Assembly: GCF_001889605.1 (NCBI RefSeq)
Contig: NZ_CP018171.1
Coordinates: 3,432,501 to 3,496,500, forward strand
Reading direction: 5' to 3'
DNA length: 64,000 nucleotides
DNA from: Aquibium oceanicum
GTDB lineage: Bacteria; Pseudomonadota; Alphaproteobacteria; Rhizobiales; Rhizobiaceae
Part shown: positions 29,178 to 37,669 of the stretch, piece by piece
Layout: every line of letters starts with the position of its first letter
Numbering within the stretch: position 1 is the first letter of the stretch
Program-made: the position numbers and the translations under genes
The notes under the pieces: generated by a model
Seen by the model: the letters and a program-made list of their open reading frames with translations, nothing else
Told to the model about the DNA's origin: nothing
Database searches by the model: none

Positions 29178-30793
29178 CTTTGTACTTGATTCACACCGGC
29201 AGTCTCTCCGCCTTGGCAGAAAACAGTCAATTCCTCTGTTGCCGCTGTTCGCAGATCCCCGAGAACATCTGCTATGTCATTCTGGAAGCTAGGTGAACGG
29301 GCCGTCAGATCGTGCACGAGACGCCAAACCCAATTGTGCTTGGCCCGCCAGTCGCCGAATGCCGCTGTTGTCGCGGCAACAGCTTTCCGAAGGTGCGAGC
29401 TTTCGGTTTTGCCCTCCGCGACCGAGAGGACAGCATTCAAGATGCGAAGTCGCCCACGACGTTTGCATCCGTCGTCCGGCTCCACGGTGACGATATCTTT
29501 CTTGCGCCTGAATTTCATCCCGAGGAATTCGAAGCCGGCCGCGAGCGTCTGTGTACTGGACCTATGCATCACAAATCTTCCAGACGGGTGAGACGCGAAC
29601 GTCTCGCGCAGGTTCTCGATCGCGGCGTCAACAGCAGCATAGCTTGGACCGAGGACCGCGAAGTCATCCGCCACATTGACGATATCGATGCCAGCCGGCA
29701 GTTCAACGTCCTTGAGGATGGTCGCGATTACATGGTTAGCTATTGCGGTTGACGTGGCAGCGCCCTGCGGCAGCCCGGCAAGTGAGGTGAGTTGTAGATA
29801 GTATGCGTAGATGTAGCTAAGGCCATGTTGTCCATGCCCTACGCCTTTCAGCCTAGCTCTTGTCCTAGCCATTCCTGTGAGATCAGCCATCAATTCCCCG
29901 AAGGGTTCATTCCGGTCCTCCAATAGTGCAGTTGACGTAATGTGGCGCGGCGGGACGGGGAGATTGGTCTTCACCCATTCCCGTTCGATGCTTGGATAGA
30001 AGTTTTCCAAGTCTAGGATACCCACGCAGCGAATAGCCGGGTCCGTCATGATCTCAGCCACGCGGTCGACGGCGGCGCGATGGCCGCCTCGCCCCTTGCC
30101 GGAGTAGGACGACTGACTTGTCGCCAGAACGCCGCCATATGCGTGCGATAGGAGCTTCTGCCTTACGCGATCGAACATGCCGAACGCGTGCATGGGGCGA
30201 AAGGTCTTCCCTTTGGGGACGGGAAAGACAGTGTACCTGTCATGGCGTTCCTGATGTGTCGGCACCGTAATCAACGGAGCGTTGCGGGGGTTGAGGCGCT
30301 CGGCAAGTGCGAGCGCATCCGTCGCTTTCTTCCGCCGCATGGCCCCACGCCCCGGAGCCCCATCTCCCACAAGAACGATGTCCCTTTCGATTACGATCTC
30401 CCCTCGTCTGAGTTCTTCCTCGTGATCTTGTGCCAACCTGTCGAACGCTGCGATCTGGTCCCGGTGCAACGCGTTGCACCAGTCCGGCGCGACGAAGTCG
30501 GGCTGTGGCTTAGGCTCATCCTCATTGCCACGCTGAGCCAGCGCTCTCCGGTTGTACCTACGGCATTCCTCGATTGCGATATAGCGGCGAACATCCCATG
30601 ACCTCTCAATCAGACGGCCGATCTTCTTCGCATCGCGAGTTCGACCTTCAGCAAGAGCAGTTTGCTGCCTCCGCTGGAACCGCTCCAGCTCCTTCTTTCC
30701 GCGTCGATAGGCGGACGGGCTTATGGGGCGCCAGCTCTTCGGATTTCCGACCAGAGCGTGCTCGGCATCGGCCGATGGCTGAGAGGTAGTCAT
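29174..30793 (-). CDS. Reverse transcriptase of unassigned class
   Basis: 539 aa. An N-terminal extension of about 180 residues, basic and helical, has no recognised domain. RT motifs follow: RPMHAFGMFDRVRQKLL (198-214), motif A DLENFYPSI (261-269), motif B GLPQGAATSTAIANH (340-354), motif C VADD (374-377, replacing the usual YxDD), then FLGMKF (423-428). About 110 residues follow. No HNH endonuclease or maturase domain is visible, which argues against a group II intron protein, and no clear retron VTG motif. It could be a defence-type (UG/DRT) enzyme. It lies at the distal edge of the island in relatively AT-rich DNA. Confidence 0.82.
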   Translation of the reverse strand: MTTSQPSADAEHALVGNPKSWRPISPSAYRRGKKELERFQRRQQTALAEGRTRDAKKIGRLIERSWDVRRYIAIEECRRYNRRALAQRGNEDEPKPQPDFVAPDWCNALHRDQIAAFDRLAQDHEEELRRGEIVIERDIVLVGDGAPGRGAMRRKKATDALALAERLNPRNAPLITVPTHQERHDRYTVFPVPKGKTFRPMHAFGMFDRVRQKLLSHAYGGVLATSQSSYSGKGRGGHRAAVDRVAEIMTDPAIRCVGILDLENFYPSIEREWVKTNLPVPPRHITSTALLEDRNEPFGELMADLTGMARTRARLKGVGHGQHGLSYIYAYYLQLTSLAGLPQGAATSTAIANHVIATILKDVELPAGIDIVNVADDFAVLGPSYAAVDAAIENLRETFASHPSGRFVMHRSSTQTLAAGFEFLGMKFRRKKDIVTVEPDDGCKRRGRLRILNAVLSVAEGKTESSHLRKAVAATTAAFGDWRAKHNWVWRLVHDLTARSPSFQNDIADVLGDLRTAATEELTVFCQGGETAGVNQVQS

Positions 30794-30966
30794 GTGAGTT
30801 GCCTATTCCGCGCCCGTTCAATTTTCTGGTCACCCGTCCCCGCACGCGAATAGGCAGAACTCGTGCGGGGACTTCAGGGGTAACCGATGTCGGAGGCCAA
30901 TCCGACGCCGAATACTTACCATCTCGCGGGTTGAACAGTCAACTACAACCTCATTTTCTATAATAG

Positions 30967-31176
30967 TTGCCAAACACTTCGACGGTTGACCTTGTCATTT
31001 TTCTCAGTACTGCTGGCGTCTCTAAATCTAACCTCGAAGGGTGTCCCAACGTGATGCTTCAAGAATTCACCGAAACGCTGGACCAAGTCTGCACTCCTCT
31101 CCAGATCCGGGTCCTGCAGATCAGCGAAACCGAAGGTCTTAGCCTGTACGCGGTGCACCGGGTGCTCTCGTCATGA
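30967..31176 (+). CDS. Possible small ORF coupled to the HTH gene
   Basis: Up to 69 aa if started at the TTG at 30967 directly after a stop, or about 40 aa if started near 31050, where GAAGG precedes adjacent GTG and ATG codons. The end (LQISETEGLSLYAVHRVLSS) is not recognised. Its stop overlaps the next ATG as ATGA, suggesting translational coupling and giving the only real support for it being coding. Confidence 0.35.
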   Translation: MPNTSTVDLVIFLSTAGVSKSNLEGCPNVMLQEFTETLDQVCTPLQIRVLQISETEGLSLYAVHRVLSS

Positions 31177-32030
31177 CAGCGTCCTCCGGTCAACGCCTCC
31201 AAGACGATTTGGACGCCGCCATAGCCGAACTCCAACTCAACCACCATGCCACACCTGACGCTCGCGCGAACGCGGCCATGATCCGCAAGCTGTTTGGTGT
31301 GGAGCCGGGCGCGCTGAGTTGTGACCAGGCGAGTGATTATGAAGGGCGGCTATTTCATCTAGCCTTGGATGCTAATGGCATTAGGGCGCGAGCCCATGTT
31401 CTGAAAGCGAAGGCACTCGCCGGCGACGCTTCCTTGTCCCACATCGTTTCCGACCGTTGTCTCGACGACGCCGGCATGGAGCTTGAGACCATCACCGAGC
31501 GCGAGGCCCTTCTTGCGCAGCACGGCATGATCGACCCGGCTCTGTTGCCACAAGAGCCCCGGGAACCGTCTGCGGAAGCTTCACAATCCGACGCTGAAAA
31601 GCAGCATGATGCCGTTAGCTTGGAGGATCTGCGGTGCCTAGAGGCTCTCTCGCGTCTGGAGCGAGGCGCTACCCGCAAGGAGCTTACAGAGCATTATGGA
31701 AAAAGCTTCCGTACAATCTACACCTGGCTTGAAAAGGCAAAGAAGCTACGGCTCAAAGCTTTTGAGGAGGTCCGCCCTGCGGAAAAGCTCGCGGAAGCGA
31801 GTCACGATTTCGAAATGATCCGCTCGGATCTTCTAACGAGCTACGAAGAAGCTAAGAGGAAGGGCAACAGCCGGGCAGCGCTCGAAATCTTGAGGGAACT
31901 GCGGGCTTGGAGGCAGCAGGACCTCGATATGTGGAACGCAATTGGTTTTTTCCATCAGTACAAGCACCCTGTTGTTTTGGACGATATGAAGAAGGCGATG
32001 ATGCACGACCTCTTAGGGGGACTGCTTTAA
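31173..32030 (+). CDS. HTH-containing protein of unknown function
   Basis: 285 aa, not firmly recognised. The N-terminal 100 residues are mostly helical. Residues about 100-145 are Glu/Pro/Ser-rich linker. A helix-turn-helix-like segment lies near 155-185 (GATRKELTEHYGKSFRTIYT). A long charged C-terminal helix (LTSYEEAKRKGNSRAALEIL) follows. The plan of HTH plus helical tail resembles some phage terminase small subunits, and the island does hold a terminase fragment, but this is weak. Divergent from the RT gene across about 170-380 bp. Confidence 0.6.
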   Translation: MTASSGQRLQDDLDAAIAELQLNHHATPDARANAAMIRKLFGVEPGALSCDQASDYEGRLFHLALDANGIRARAHVLKAKALAGDASLSHIVSDRCLDDAGMELETITEREALLAQHGMIDPALLPQEPREPSAEASQSDAEKQHDAVSLEDLRCLEALSRLERGATRKELTEHYGKSFRTIYTWLEKAKKLRLKAFEEVRPAEKLAEASHDFEMIRSDLLTSYEEAKRKGNSRAALEILRELRAWRQQDLDMWNAIGFFHQYKHPVVLDDMKKAMMHDLLGGLL

Positions 32031-32082
32031 TCAGCAGTCACTGCCGAAAACTGCCGATTTGCGAATTACCTTAGGTCCCAGA

Positions 32083-32098
32083 TTGCAACCGGTTGCAA
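32083..32098. repeat. Palindromic 16-mer, copy 1
   Basis: TTGCAACCGGTTGCAA, a perfect palindrome about 50 bp after the HTH gene. It differs by one central base from the three other copies (38357, 50164, 55384), which read TTGCAACCCGTTGCA(A/C). Two 7-bp arms flank a 2-bp centre (CG here, CC in the others). Confidence 0.7.
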
Positions 32099-32315
32099 AT
32101 GCCCCCACCAGCCAGGAGTGCTTCCGGGCCGTACGAAGCGAGATGCGCGTGTCCCGATGCTAGGAAGGTAATTGGCATGCCTAACCCATGTGACACAACA
32201 CGGAAGCTGTGTGGCAGAGTGGCAGAACGTTACAGGCAAAAGGTCCGGCCACTTTTCCTTGCTGCGCCCAAATTCGGCGCAACCCGCATCTTCTACGCGG
32301 AAATGAGGCTGCGGC

Positions 32316-33167
32316 CTAGGGCTGAGACTCATTCAGACCCAGAATGCGACGAGGGTTGCGAGTGCGACGGCCGAGAGGAAGTTTCGGGCGAGCTTGTCGT
32401 AGCGGGTAGCGATGCGGCGGAAGTCCTTCAGCCTGCAGAAGGCGGCCTCGATGCGCCAGCGTCCCTTGTAGCGCACTTCGTCGTAGTCGATTGGCACTTT
32501 CCGGTTCGAGCGCCCGGGAATGATGGCCTCGGCACCTTCCGCGTGCAGGCGTTTGCGTAGCGCATTGGCATCGTAGCCCTTGTCGGCGATCAGGCAGCGC
32601 ACCCGACCGGCCGCGTCCATCAACGGCCCGGCCATGGTGACGTCGGCGACGTTGCCGGCCGTCAGCCGCAGAATGGCCGGGCGGCCGAGAAGGTCCGTCA
32701 CCGCATGGATCTTGGTGGTCTGGCCGCCGCGCGAGGGTCCGATGGCCTGTGCTTTCGCCCCCCTTTTCCGCCATGGGCGGAGCGGTGGGCCTTCACGTAG
32801 CTGGAGTCGATCGACGCCGACAGCGCAAGCACACCCCGGGCAACGAGGGCATCCAGGATGCGGCTCCACAGCTGTCTGCGAGACCAGCGATTGAAGCGGT
32901 TGTAGATCGTTGTGGGCGGACCGTATTCGGCCGGGCAGTCCTGCCAGCGGCAGCCGGTCTTCAGCACATGCAGGATGCCGCTGATGACGCGTCGATCATC
33001 GACCCTGCGCGCGCCCGGCTGGTTCCTTGGAAGGTGCGGTTCGATCGCCGCCCACGCCTCGTCGTCCAGCCAGAAAAGCCTGCTCATCATCGTCTCCGTC
33101 GCAATACGACGGCAGGGAATCTGATTTGCTACAGACCTTCAACAGCCTGATTGGGTTTCGACCCTAG
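32316..33167 (-). mobile_element. IS5-family insertion sequence (IS427-group-like)
   Basis: About 850 bp with imperfect terminal inverted repeats: left CTAGGGCTGAGACTCATTCA and right (reverse complement) CTAGGGTCGAAACCCAATCA, 15 of 20 matching. CTAG stands at both ends, consistent with a TA-type target duplication. The single transposase is split over two frames joined at an A4G6 run. Both frames look intact, so the copy may still be active. It lies between the HTH gene and the PLD-type gene. Confidence 0.85.
32333..33090 (-). CDS. IS5-family DDE transposase, made by -1 frameshifting
   Basis: The first frame (33090 to 32698) carries the N-terminal part (MSRLFWLDDEAWAAIEPHLP; ILHVLKTGCRWQDCPAEYG; first catalytic Asp in SASIDSSYVKAHRSAHG). 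The second frame, ending at 32333, gives the rest: TAGNVADVTMAGPLMD, CLIADKGYDANALRKRL with the second Asp, and RWRIEAAFCRLKDFRRIATR with the Glu. The frames overlap at AAAAGGGGGG (plus-strand positions 32758-32767), a classic -1 slippery site of this IS group. The product would be about 250 aa. Confidence 0.85.
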
Positions 33168-33432
33168 TACCCCCACGGAACGGGAGGAGGTGCCCATCTC
33201 AGCCGTTCCCCGACTGGGTCCGGCCCGGCCACTCTCGAGGATATGCGGCTGAAGCGGACAGTCGCCAAACGGACCTGATTCCGCGGCACTAGATTGCCGA
33301 GCCAAGTTTTTATTACCTGTGCCAAATCTATGCCCCAGCAGTCGCGGATAACCGCTCTTCTTGGCCGAAGCTACTGATTGCGTCCCTACGGCGTTTCGGT
33401 ACATATAACAGGATCTTTGGGGGGACTCGAAC

Positions 33433-35862
33433 CTGCAGCCATTCTCGCCACGCGACCTGATAGCATGCAATCCGTGGTCGTCGATACTTCTTACGACCTA
33501 CTCGCTCAGTCTGTCCTTTCTCGAGGCGATACCTCTCTCCTCGGTCTACCGGACCTATCGCAATTTCACCGTCATCTCCGACATCGAAGGATACCGTGCC
33601 TCGCTCGCCGACGTTGGTGCGGTCGGCGTTGGGCGCGACTACGATGTAGTTCCCGTCAGATGCCAGAATGGGATCTTCCATCCGAAGATCGCACTCTTAG
33701 CGGACGAGGCGGGTGAGATACGTGCCACGGTCGGCTCCGGAAACCTGACTTTCGGGGGGTGGGGCTACAACAACGAGATTCTCGAATACCTGCGGCCCGG
33801 GAGGGACTCGGCGTGTTTCGCAGATCTAGTCTCGATGCTCGAAGCGATAATGCGCGAGACGGCACCGACCGGCCGGCTCGTATGCGTAACCCCTCCTGAC
33901 CTTAGCTCCTTCATCGAGCTCGGCCGGAAGGCGGCGGCTGTCGCAGGCGATGGCGGTTCGCGGCTTCTTCATACGATGGATAGACCCCTTGCCACGCAGA
34001 TCGGGGAGATGGCTGCCGATCTTGGTGGTGCCGTGCATGTGAGCGTGGTGTCACCGTTCTTCTCAAGGCACCACGGCATCCGGCTCCTATGCAAATCTCT
34101 CCGTTGCGAACGAGTGTCGGTGGCAGTGCCTACGATTGCGCCATCGGTCTTCGACTTCGACGCGGCCGTGGCCGACGGTCTCGAAGTGTCGCCTGTGGCA
34201 TGCGACGCCTTCAGCGATGACAGATCGCTACACTCGAAGCTGTTCGACATCGAATGCTCGAAGGGGCGCCTGATCGTGGGAGGCAGCGCGAACGCCACCA
34301 TCGCGGCGCTTGGGGGTGCAAACGTCGAGGCCGTTGTGGCGAGGATACACGACCGCCCGCCACTCTTCGGATGGTCGCCGTGTATGGCATACAAGGAAGT
34401 GAGCCTCACGGGCGAAAAGGAGCCGAAAAACCGCGACGGGGCCGCCCTCGTCGTGGAATATGGAGGCGGCGCCCTGTCCGGCAGGATGGTGGGGGCAGAC
34501 GGTGTTGCCGGAGAGTGGGAGGCGATACTGGCGGCTGGTGCGCGCCGCGCTGCGGCCGGCCGAGTGTGCGTCGCGGACAGCGGGTCCTTCACGGTCGTTG
34601 TGCCGAGCGATGTGGATCCCCTTTCCTTCGGCTCATCAGTGCAGGTTATCTTTGTCCGCGGATCCGAAGAAGTCAGGGGCTGGCTTATGCTGCGCGGTTT
34701 CCTCGATGCGATGAACCGCCGAGGGCCACTGGCGAGATCGATCGGACGGCAGGTGGCGGGGTTCGGCACCGTCGGCGACATGTCGCTCATTCTCGAGTTC
34801 ATGGCGAGAGAACCATCCGCGCTTTTAGAGGCTGCGGAACGAACAGGCGGTGGGCGAAAGGCCACCGCCCCGGACCCGCACCTGTTCGTGAAAGGGGCCT
34901 TCGGCACGAAGAGCGCGCTCGACATGACCGAGACCTGGCGCAGTGGATCCGGAACCCACGGACATGACGATCTGATCGATGCGCTTGTCAGGCATCTCGC
35001 CAGTTCGCTTCTCGGCGGTTGCGACGATGCGGGGGACGACGAGGATGAGGAAAAGAGGGAAGGCTCCAGAGAGCGGAAAGACGGACCGGGCAAAGGAGGT
35101 AACACGGGCGGCACCAGCCAAAGGATTAAGAAACAGCTCGTTGAACGAGCTTTCGCGCAGTTGTTCGCAAGACTGGAGCAGGTTCCCGCGGGGTCAGCCC
35201 GCGGGAACGGCCTGTACGTTCTTTTCGACATGATCGTGCGGATTATTCCGAGGGCGGAGGAAGGCGAACGGCTTCTTGCCCCCTACCTCGAACGCTGGCT
35301 CACCCTTGCGAAGGGCGCGAGACCGCTAGGGGACGATCAGGTTGGACTCGATGACTGCGTGGCGGCCGTCGTCAGCCGACTGGTGATCGGCGACCGGGAC
35401 AAAGCGGTGACAATGCATGAGTTCCTGCAGTCATGGATCAGCGGAGAGGTGCCTGACAGTTTTGCGAGTGAAAGGTCGCCGAAGGCAGGAAGCCTCAACC
35501 AGCAGCTCCTCGGCAGAGGGTTTGCCCAGGAAGAGTGGTCCGCAGCGTGGCGCTCCATTCTTAGGACGCGCACAACATGGAACACTGTCAACGACCTGCG
35601 GCGGACGCTCCTAGCGAGGGTTACGTCCTTCGTTGTGCCGGAAGGAGCAACAGATCAGGAGGTGGCGGTCTTCCGCAGATATGTGGCCGGCGAAGGAAGA
35701 CCCGACCGGATATACTGGCTGGAGCGCCACTATGCTGCCCGTCCGGCATGCAGGTGCGGACATAACTTCCCAGGAATGCAGGAGAAACGCCTGAGAACGT
35801 TGCGCCTCGCCACCTGCGACAACATCCGATGCGGGCGGGTCGTTGTGGATGTTTCACTCTAG
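33433..35862 (+). CDS. PLD-type (HKD) nuclease with zinc-ribbon-like C-terminus
   Basis: About 809 aa if read from 33433. Two half HKD motifs are clear: HPK at about residue 83 with GSGNLT at 101, and HSKLF at 267 with GSANAT at 284, which together form one phosphodiesterase active site. The segment TTYSLSLSFLEAIPLSSVYR near the N-terminus is typical of such nucleases. A low-complexity charged linker (about 535-560, DEDEEKREGSRERKDGPGKG) separates a helical middle from a C-terminal pair of Cys groups (CRCGHNFP; CDNIRC). The frame is open from 33409, but no ATG, GTG or TTG occurs before 33835, which is already past HKD1, so the start is unresolved. The next gene follows after 11 nt. Confidence 0.78.
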   Translation: MQPFSPRDLIACNPWSSILLTTYSLSLSFLEAIPLSSVYRTYRNFTVISDIEGYRASLADVGAVGVGRDYDVVPVRCQNGIFHPKIALLADEAGEIRATVGSGNLTFGGWGYNNEILEYLRPGRDSACFADLVSMLEAIMRETAPTGRLVCVTPPDLSSFIELGRKAAAVAGDGGSRLLHTMDRPLATQIGEMAADLGGAVHVSVVSPFFSRHHGIRLLCKSLRCERVSVAVPTIAPSVFDFDAAVADGLEVSPVACDAFSDDRSLHSKLFDIECSKGRLIVGGSANATIAALGGANVEAVVARIHDRPPLFGWSPCMAYKEVSLTGEKEPKNRDGAALVVEYGGGALSGRMVGADGVAGEWEAILAAGARRAAAGRVCVADSGSFTVVVPSDVDPLSFGSSVQVIFVRGSEEVRGWLMLRGFLDAMNRRGPLARSIGRQVAGFGTVGDMSLILEFMAREPSALLEAAERTGGGRKATAPDPHLFVKGAFGTKSALDMTETWRSGSGTHGHDDLIDALVRHLASSLLGGCDDAGDDEDEEKREGSRERKDGPGKGGNTGGTSQRIKKQLVERAFAQLFARLEQVPAGSARGNGLYVLFDMIVRIIPRAEEGERLLAPYLERWLTLAKGARPLGDDQVGLDDCVAAVVSRLVIGDRDKAVTMHEFLQSWISGEVPDSFASERSPKAGSLNQQLLGRGFAQEEWSAAWRSILRTRTTWNTVNDLRRTLLARVTSFVVPEGATDQEVAVFRRYVAGEGRPDRIYWLERHYAARPACRCGHNFPGMQEKRLRTLRLATCDNIRCGRVVVDVSL

Positions 35863-35873
35863 AGGGCGCGGAC

Positions 35874-37481
35874 ATGCGACTGGCTGAAATCGACGAGATT
35901 TTCGAGAAGGCTCCTGGGTGCCGCGTGGTTGACGAGCTGCGGACCGACGAAAGCGGCATCGATCCGGTGGGCCTGCGTCAGCTCAATCTCGATCTGATGG
36001 ATGACTCCCTTCCAGGCATCAACAATGTGACGCAGCACGTCCGTCCCTATACATTCATGGCGTGGGCCGCATGGAAGGCTTCCATCGTCGCACGTGAGGC
36101 GGGGAACAGCGATCCGGCGCTGATCGCAGATCTTGCTGACCGCTATGAGGCCCTCTACGCATGGTCGCATTTGATCGCAGGCCGTCCATTCAGGGGAGCG
36201 TCGGCGCTGAAGCGGACTATCGGCCGCCGAGCGGACGGGGAGCCTTTCGTATTCAGTGGACCGGTATGGGACGAGTGCAGGAGGAGCCGCACCAGCTTCA
36301 TGGCTCCGACCGAATACGGCCCATCGATCAAGTCCCTTCATTACATTGGTGCCGATTCCGGGCATATCGCAGACGAGGCCATGCCCGCGGTTCTCGATTT
36401 CAATGCACGGGTGGGCAATTTACTGCCAGCGCGCTTCTTCGCAATCGAAGCTCCTTCTGTCACGGAAGATGAGATTGCTCCCTTCGCCCAGCAACTCCCT
36501 GTAGACGCGCCGTCGGAAATCGAGATGAAGGTGTTCAGGAATCTGTTCTTCGACATCGGCGGACACGCCGCCTCGCCGGGAGCGGCGAAGCGCAGGAAAG
36601 GCACGATCGACCTCGTCCGCGGTCTCCTGCAACGGGAGGGGCCAAGCTCCGTCGACACGATCAGAAGGTATTTTGCCCGGCACGATTTGCCCGCGGTGTA
36701 CGACGGCGATCCCGAACAGGTTGCCATCTCAGGCATGCTGCTATGCCTCCTCCAGGCGAGACAACTCCAGAGGCTCGCCACAGAGGCCATGCTTCTCTGG
36801 CTCGAGCGGCTACTTTCCGAAGACCGCATCGGCACAATGTACCAGCCAAAGACGTCCGAGGAGATCATTGCGAGGGCGCACGAAGCCGCGGCAGCGGGAG
36901 ACCTCGTCTATGCTTCTTCGGCGACCGTCGGCGACTTCCTTCTGGCGATTGAGATCGAGGGCGACACGATCGGATGGCCGGGCGCGTCGTCGGCGAGCAC
37001 GACCGACGCCGTATCGATGATTGCCGAACTCATCGAGGCGCAGCTCCGCGATGTTACCCGCGTCCCTGCACTCGCCGCCCGCTCATTCGCCATCGTGCGG
37101 GCCGTCGCCAATGCATTCGAGGGCAGAAGACCCCCAAGCGGCCTCGCCGACGGGGTAGAAGGCCGCCCTGACAGGCTTCCGATGGGGCTCATGGCCAGAC
37201 GGCTGGAGGCCATAGGTGACCGGCCGATGCGCTTCATCTGGAAGGAAATCGTCGAGAGCTGGGTGATCGGCCAGCATGTCCACTGGTCAGCCGTCCGTGG
37301 CAGCGACGGAAAGAAACGTCTCCGGATCGGACTTGAGGGCGATGGCTGGATGAGGGTCCGGAGATCGCCATCGAGAGGCGTGTACGAGCCGACAGGCGAC
37401 CGACTTCAGACGATGCTTTCCCTAGCGGTATCGTGCGGTCTCTTCTCTCGAGATGCAGACGGTCGATACATGGTTGTTTGA
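35874..37481 (+). CDS. Unknown 535-aa partner of the PLD-type nuclease
   Basis: The start at 35874 follows GAGGGCGCGGAC. The N-terminus has PVGLRQLNLDLMDDSLPGIN, then NVTQHVRPYTFMAWAAWKAS, a pattern that recalls large uncharacterised proteins (DUF6361-like) encoded beside PLD nucleases or helicases. The rest is helical with no catalytic motif. A possible winged-helix segment lies near 245-280 (TIDLVRGLLQREGPSSVDTI) and a beta-rich C-terminus ends in a second wHTH-like stretch (DRLQTMLSLAVSCGLFSRDA). It is separated from the nuclease gene by 11 nt, so the two are an operon. Function is unknown; a nuclease adaptor or sensor is an inference. Confidence 0.7.
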   Translation: MRLAEIDEIFEKAPGCRVVDELRTDESGIDPVGLRQLNLDLMDDSLPGINNVTQHVRPYTFMAWAAWKASIVAREAGNSDPALIADLADRYEALYAWSHLIAGRPFRGASALKRTIGRRADGEPFVFSGPVWDECRRSRTSFMAPTEYGPSIKSLHYIGADSGHIADEAMPAVLDFNARVGNLLPARFFAIEAPSVTEDEIAPFAQQLPVDAPSEIEMKVFRNLFFDIGGHAASPGAAKRRKGTIDLVRGLLQREGPSSVDTIRRYFARHDLPAVYDGDPEQVAISGMLLCLLQARQLQRLATEAMLLWLERLLSEDRIGTMYQPKTSEEIIARAHEAAAAGDLVYASSATVGDFLLAIEIEGDTIGWPGASSASTTDAVSMIAELIEAQLRDVTRVPALAARSFAIVRAVANAFEGRRPPSGLADGVEGRPDRLPMGLMARRLEAIGDRPMRFIWKEIVESWVIGQHVHWSAVRGSDGKKRLRIGLEGDGWMRVRRSPSRGVYEPTGDRLQTMLSLAVSCGLFSRDADGRYMVV

Positions 37482-37627
37482 CAGCGAGGCACTTCCGGCG
37501 GCTTCCGTGGCACCGCTAGGTGTTCCGTCGCCCCTCTGCCATTCGCCAGGGCCATCGATGCTGCGAAGTTCGCCGACCAACGGCAAACAAGAAAATGTTT
37601 ATTTGTCAAACACTTAGACATGCGTTA

Positions 37628-37653
37628 CATTCCTATATGTTCGATTAGGAATG
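37628..37653. promoter_or_regulatory. Inverted repeat upstream of the serine recombinase
   Basis: Perfect 8-bp arms CATTCCTA / TAGGAATG separated by 10 nt, 16 bp before the recombinase ATG in an AT-rich patch. It is well placed as an operator for autoregulation or as a recombinase-binding site. Confidence 0.5.
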
Positions 37654-37669
37654 GAACATGCCTCCCTAG

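Noticed and set aside
29174-30793. Diversity-generating retroelement
   Set aside because: No template/variable repeat pair, no Avd-like gene and no variable C-type-lectin target were seen near the RT.
29174-30793. Group II intron
   Set aside because: The RT lacks visible maturase and HNH domains, and no domain V-like hairpin with flanking exon was seen.
31173-32030. Terminase small subunit
   Set aside because: Only the general plan of HTH plus charged helix fits. It lies 19 kb from the terminase fragment and no specific motif supports the call.
33415-33440. tRNA-like T-arm text GGGACTCGAACC at the start of the PLD-type gene
   Set aside because: It shares 12 bp with the tRNA at 56841, but the stem cannot pair and no acceptor or CCA sequence precedes it. 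Treated as chance.
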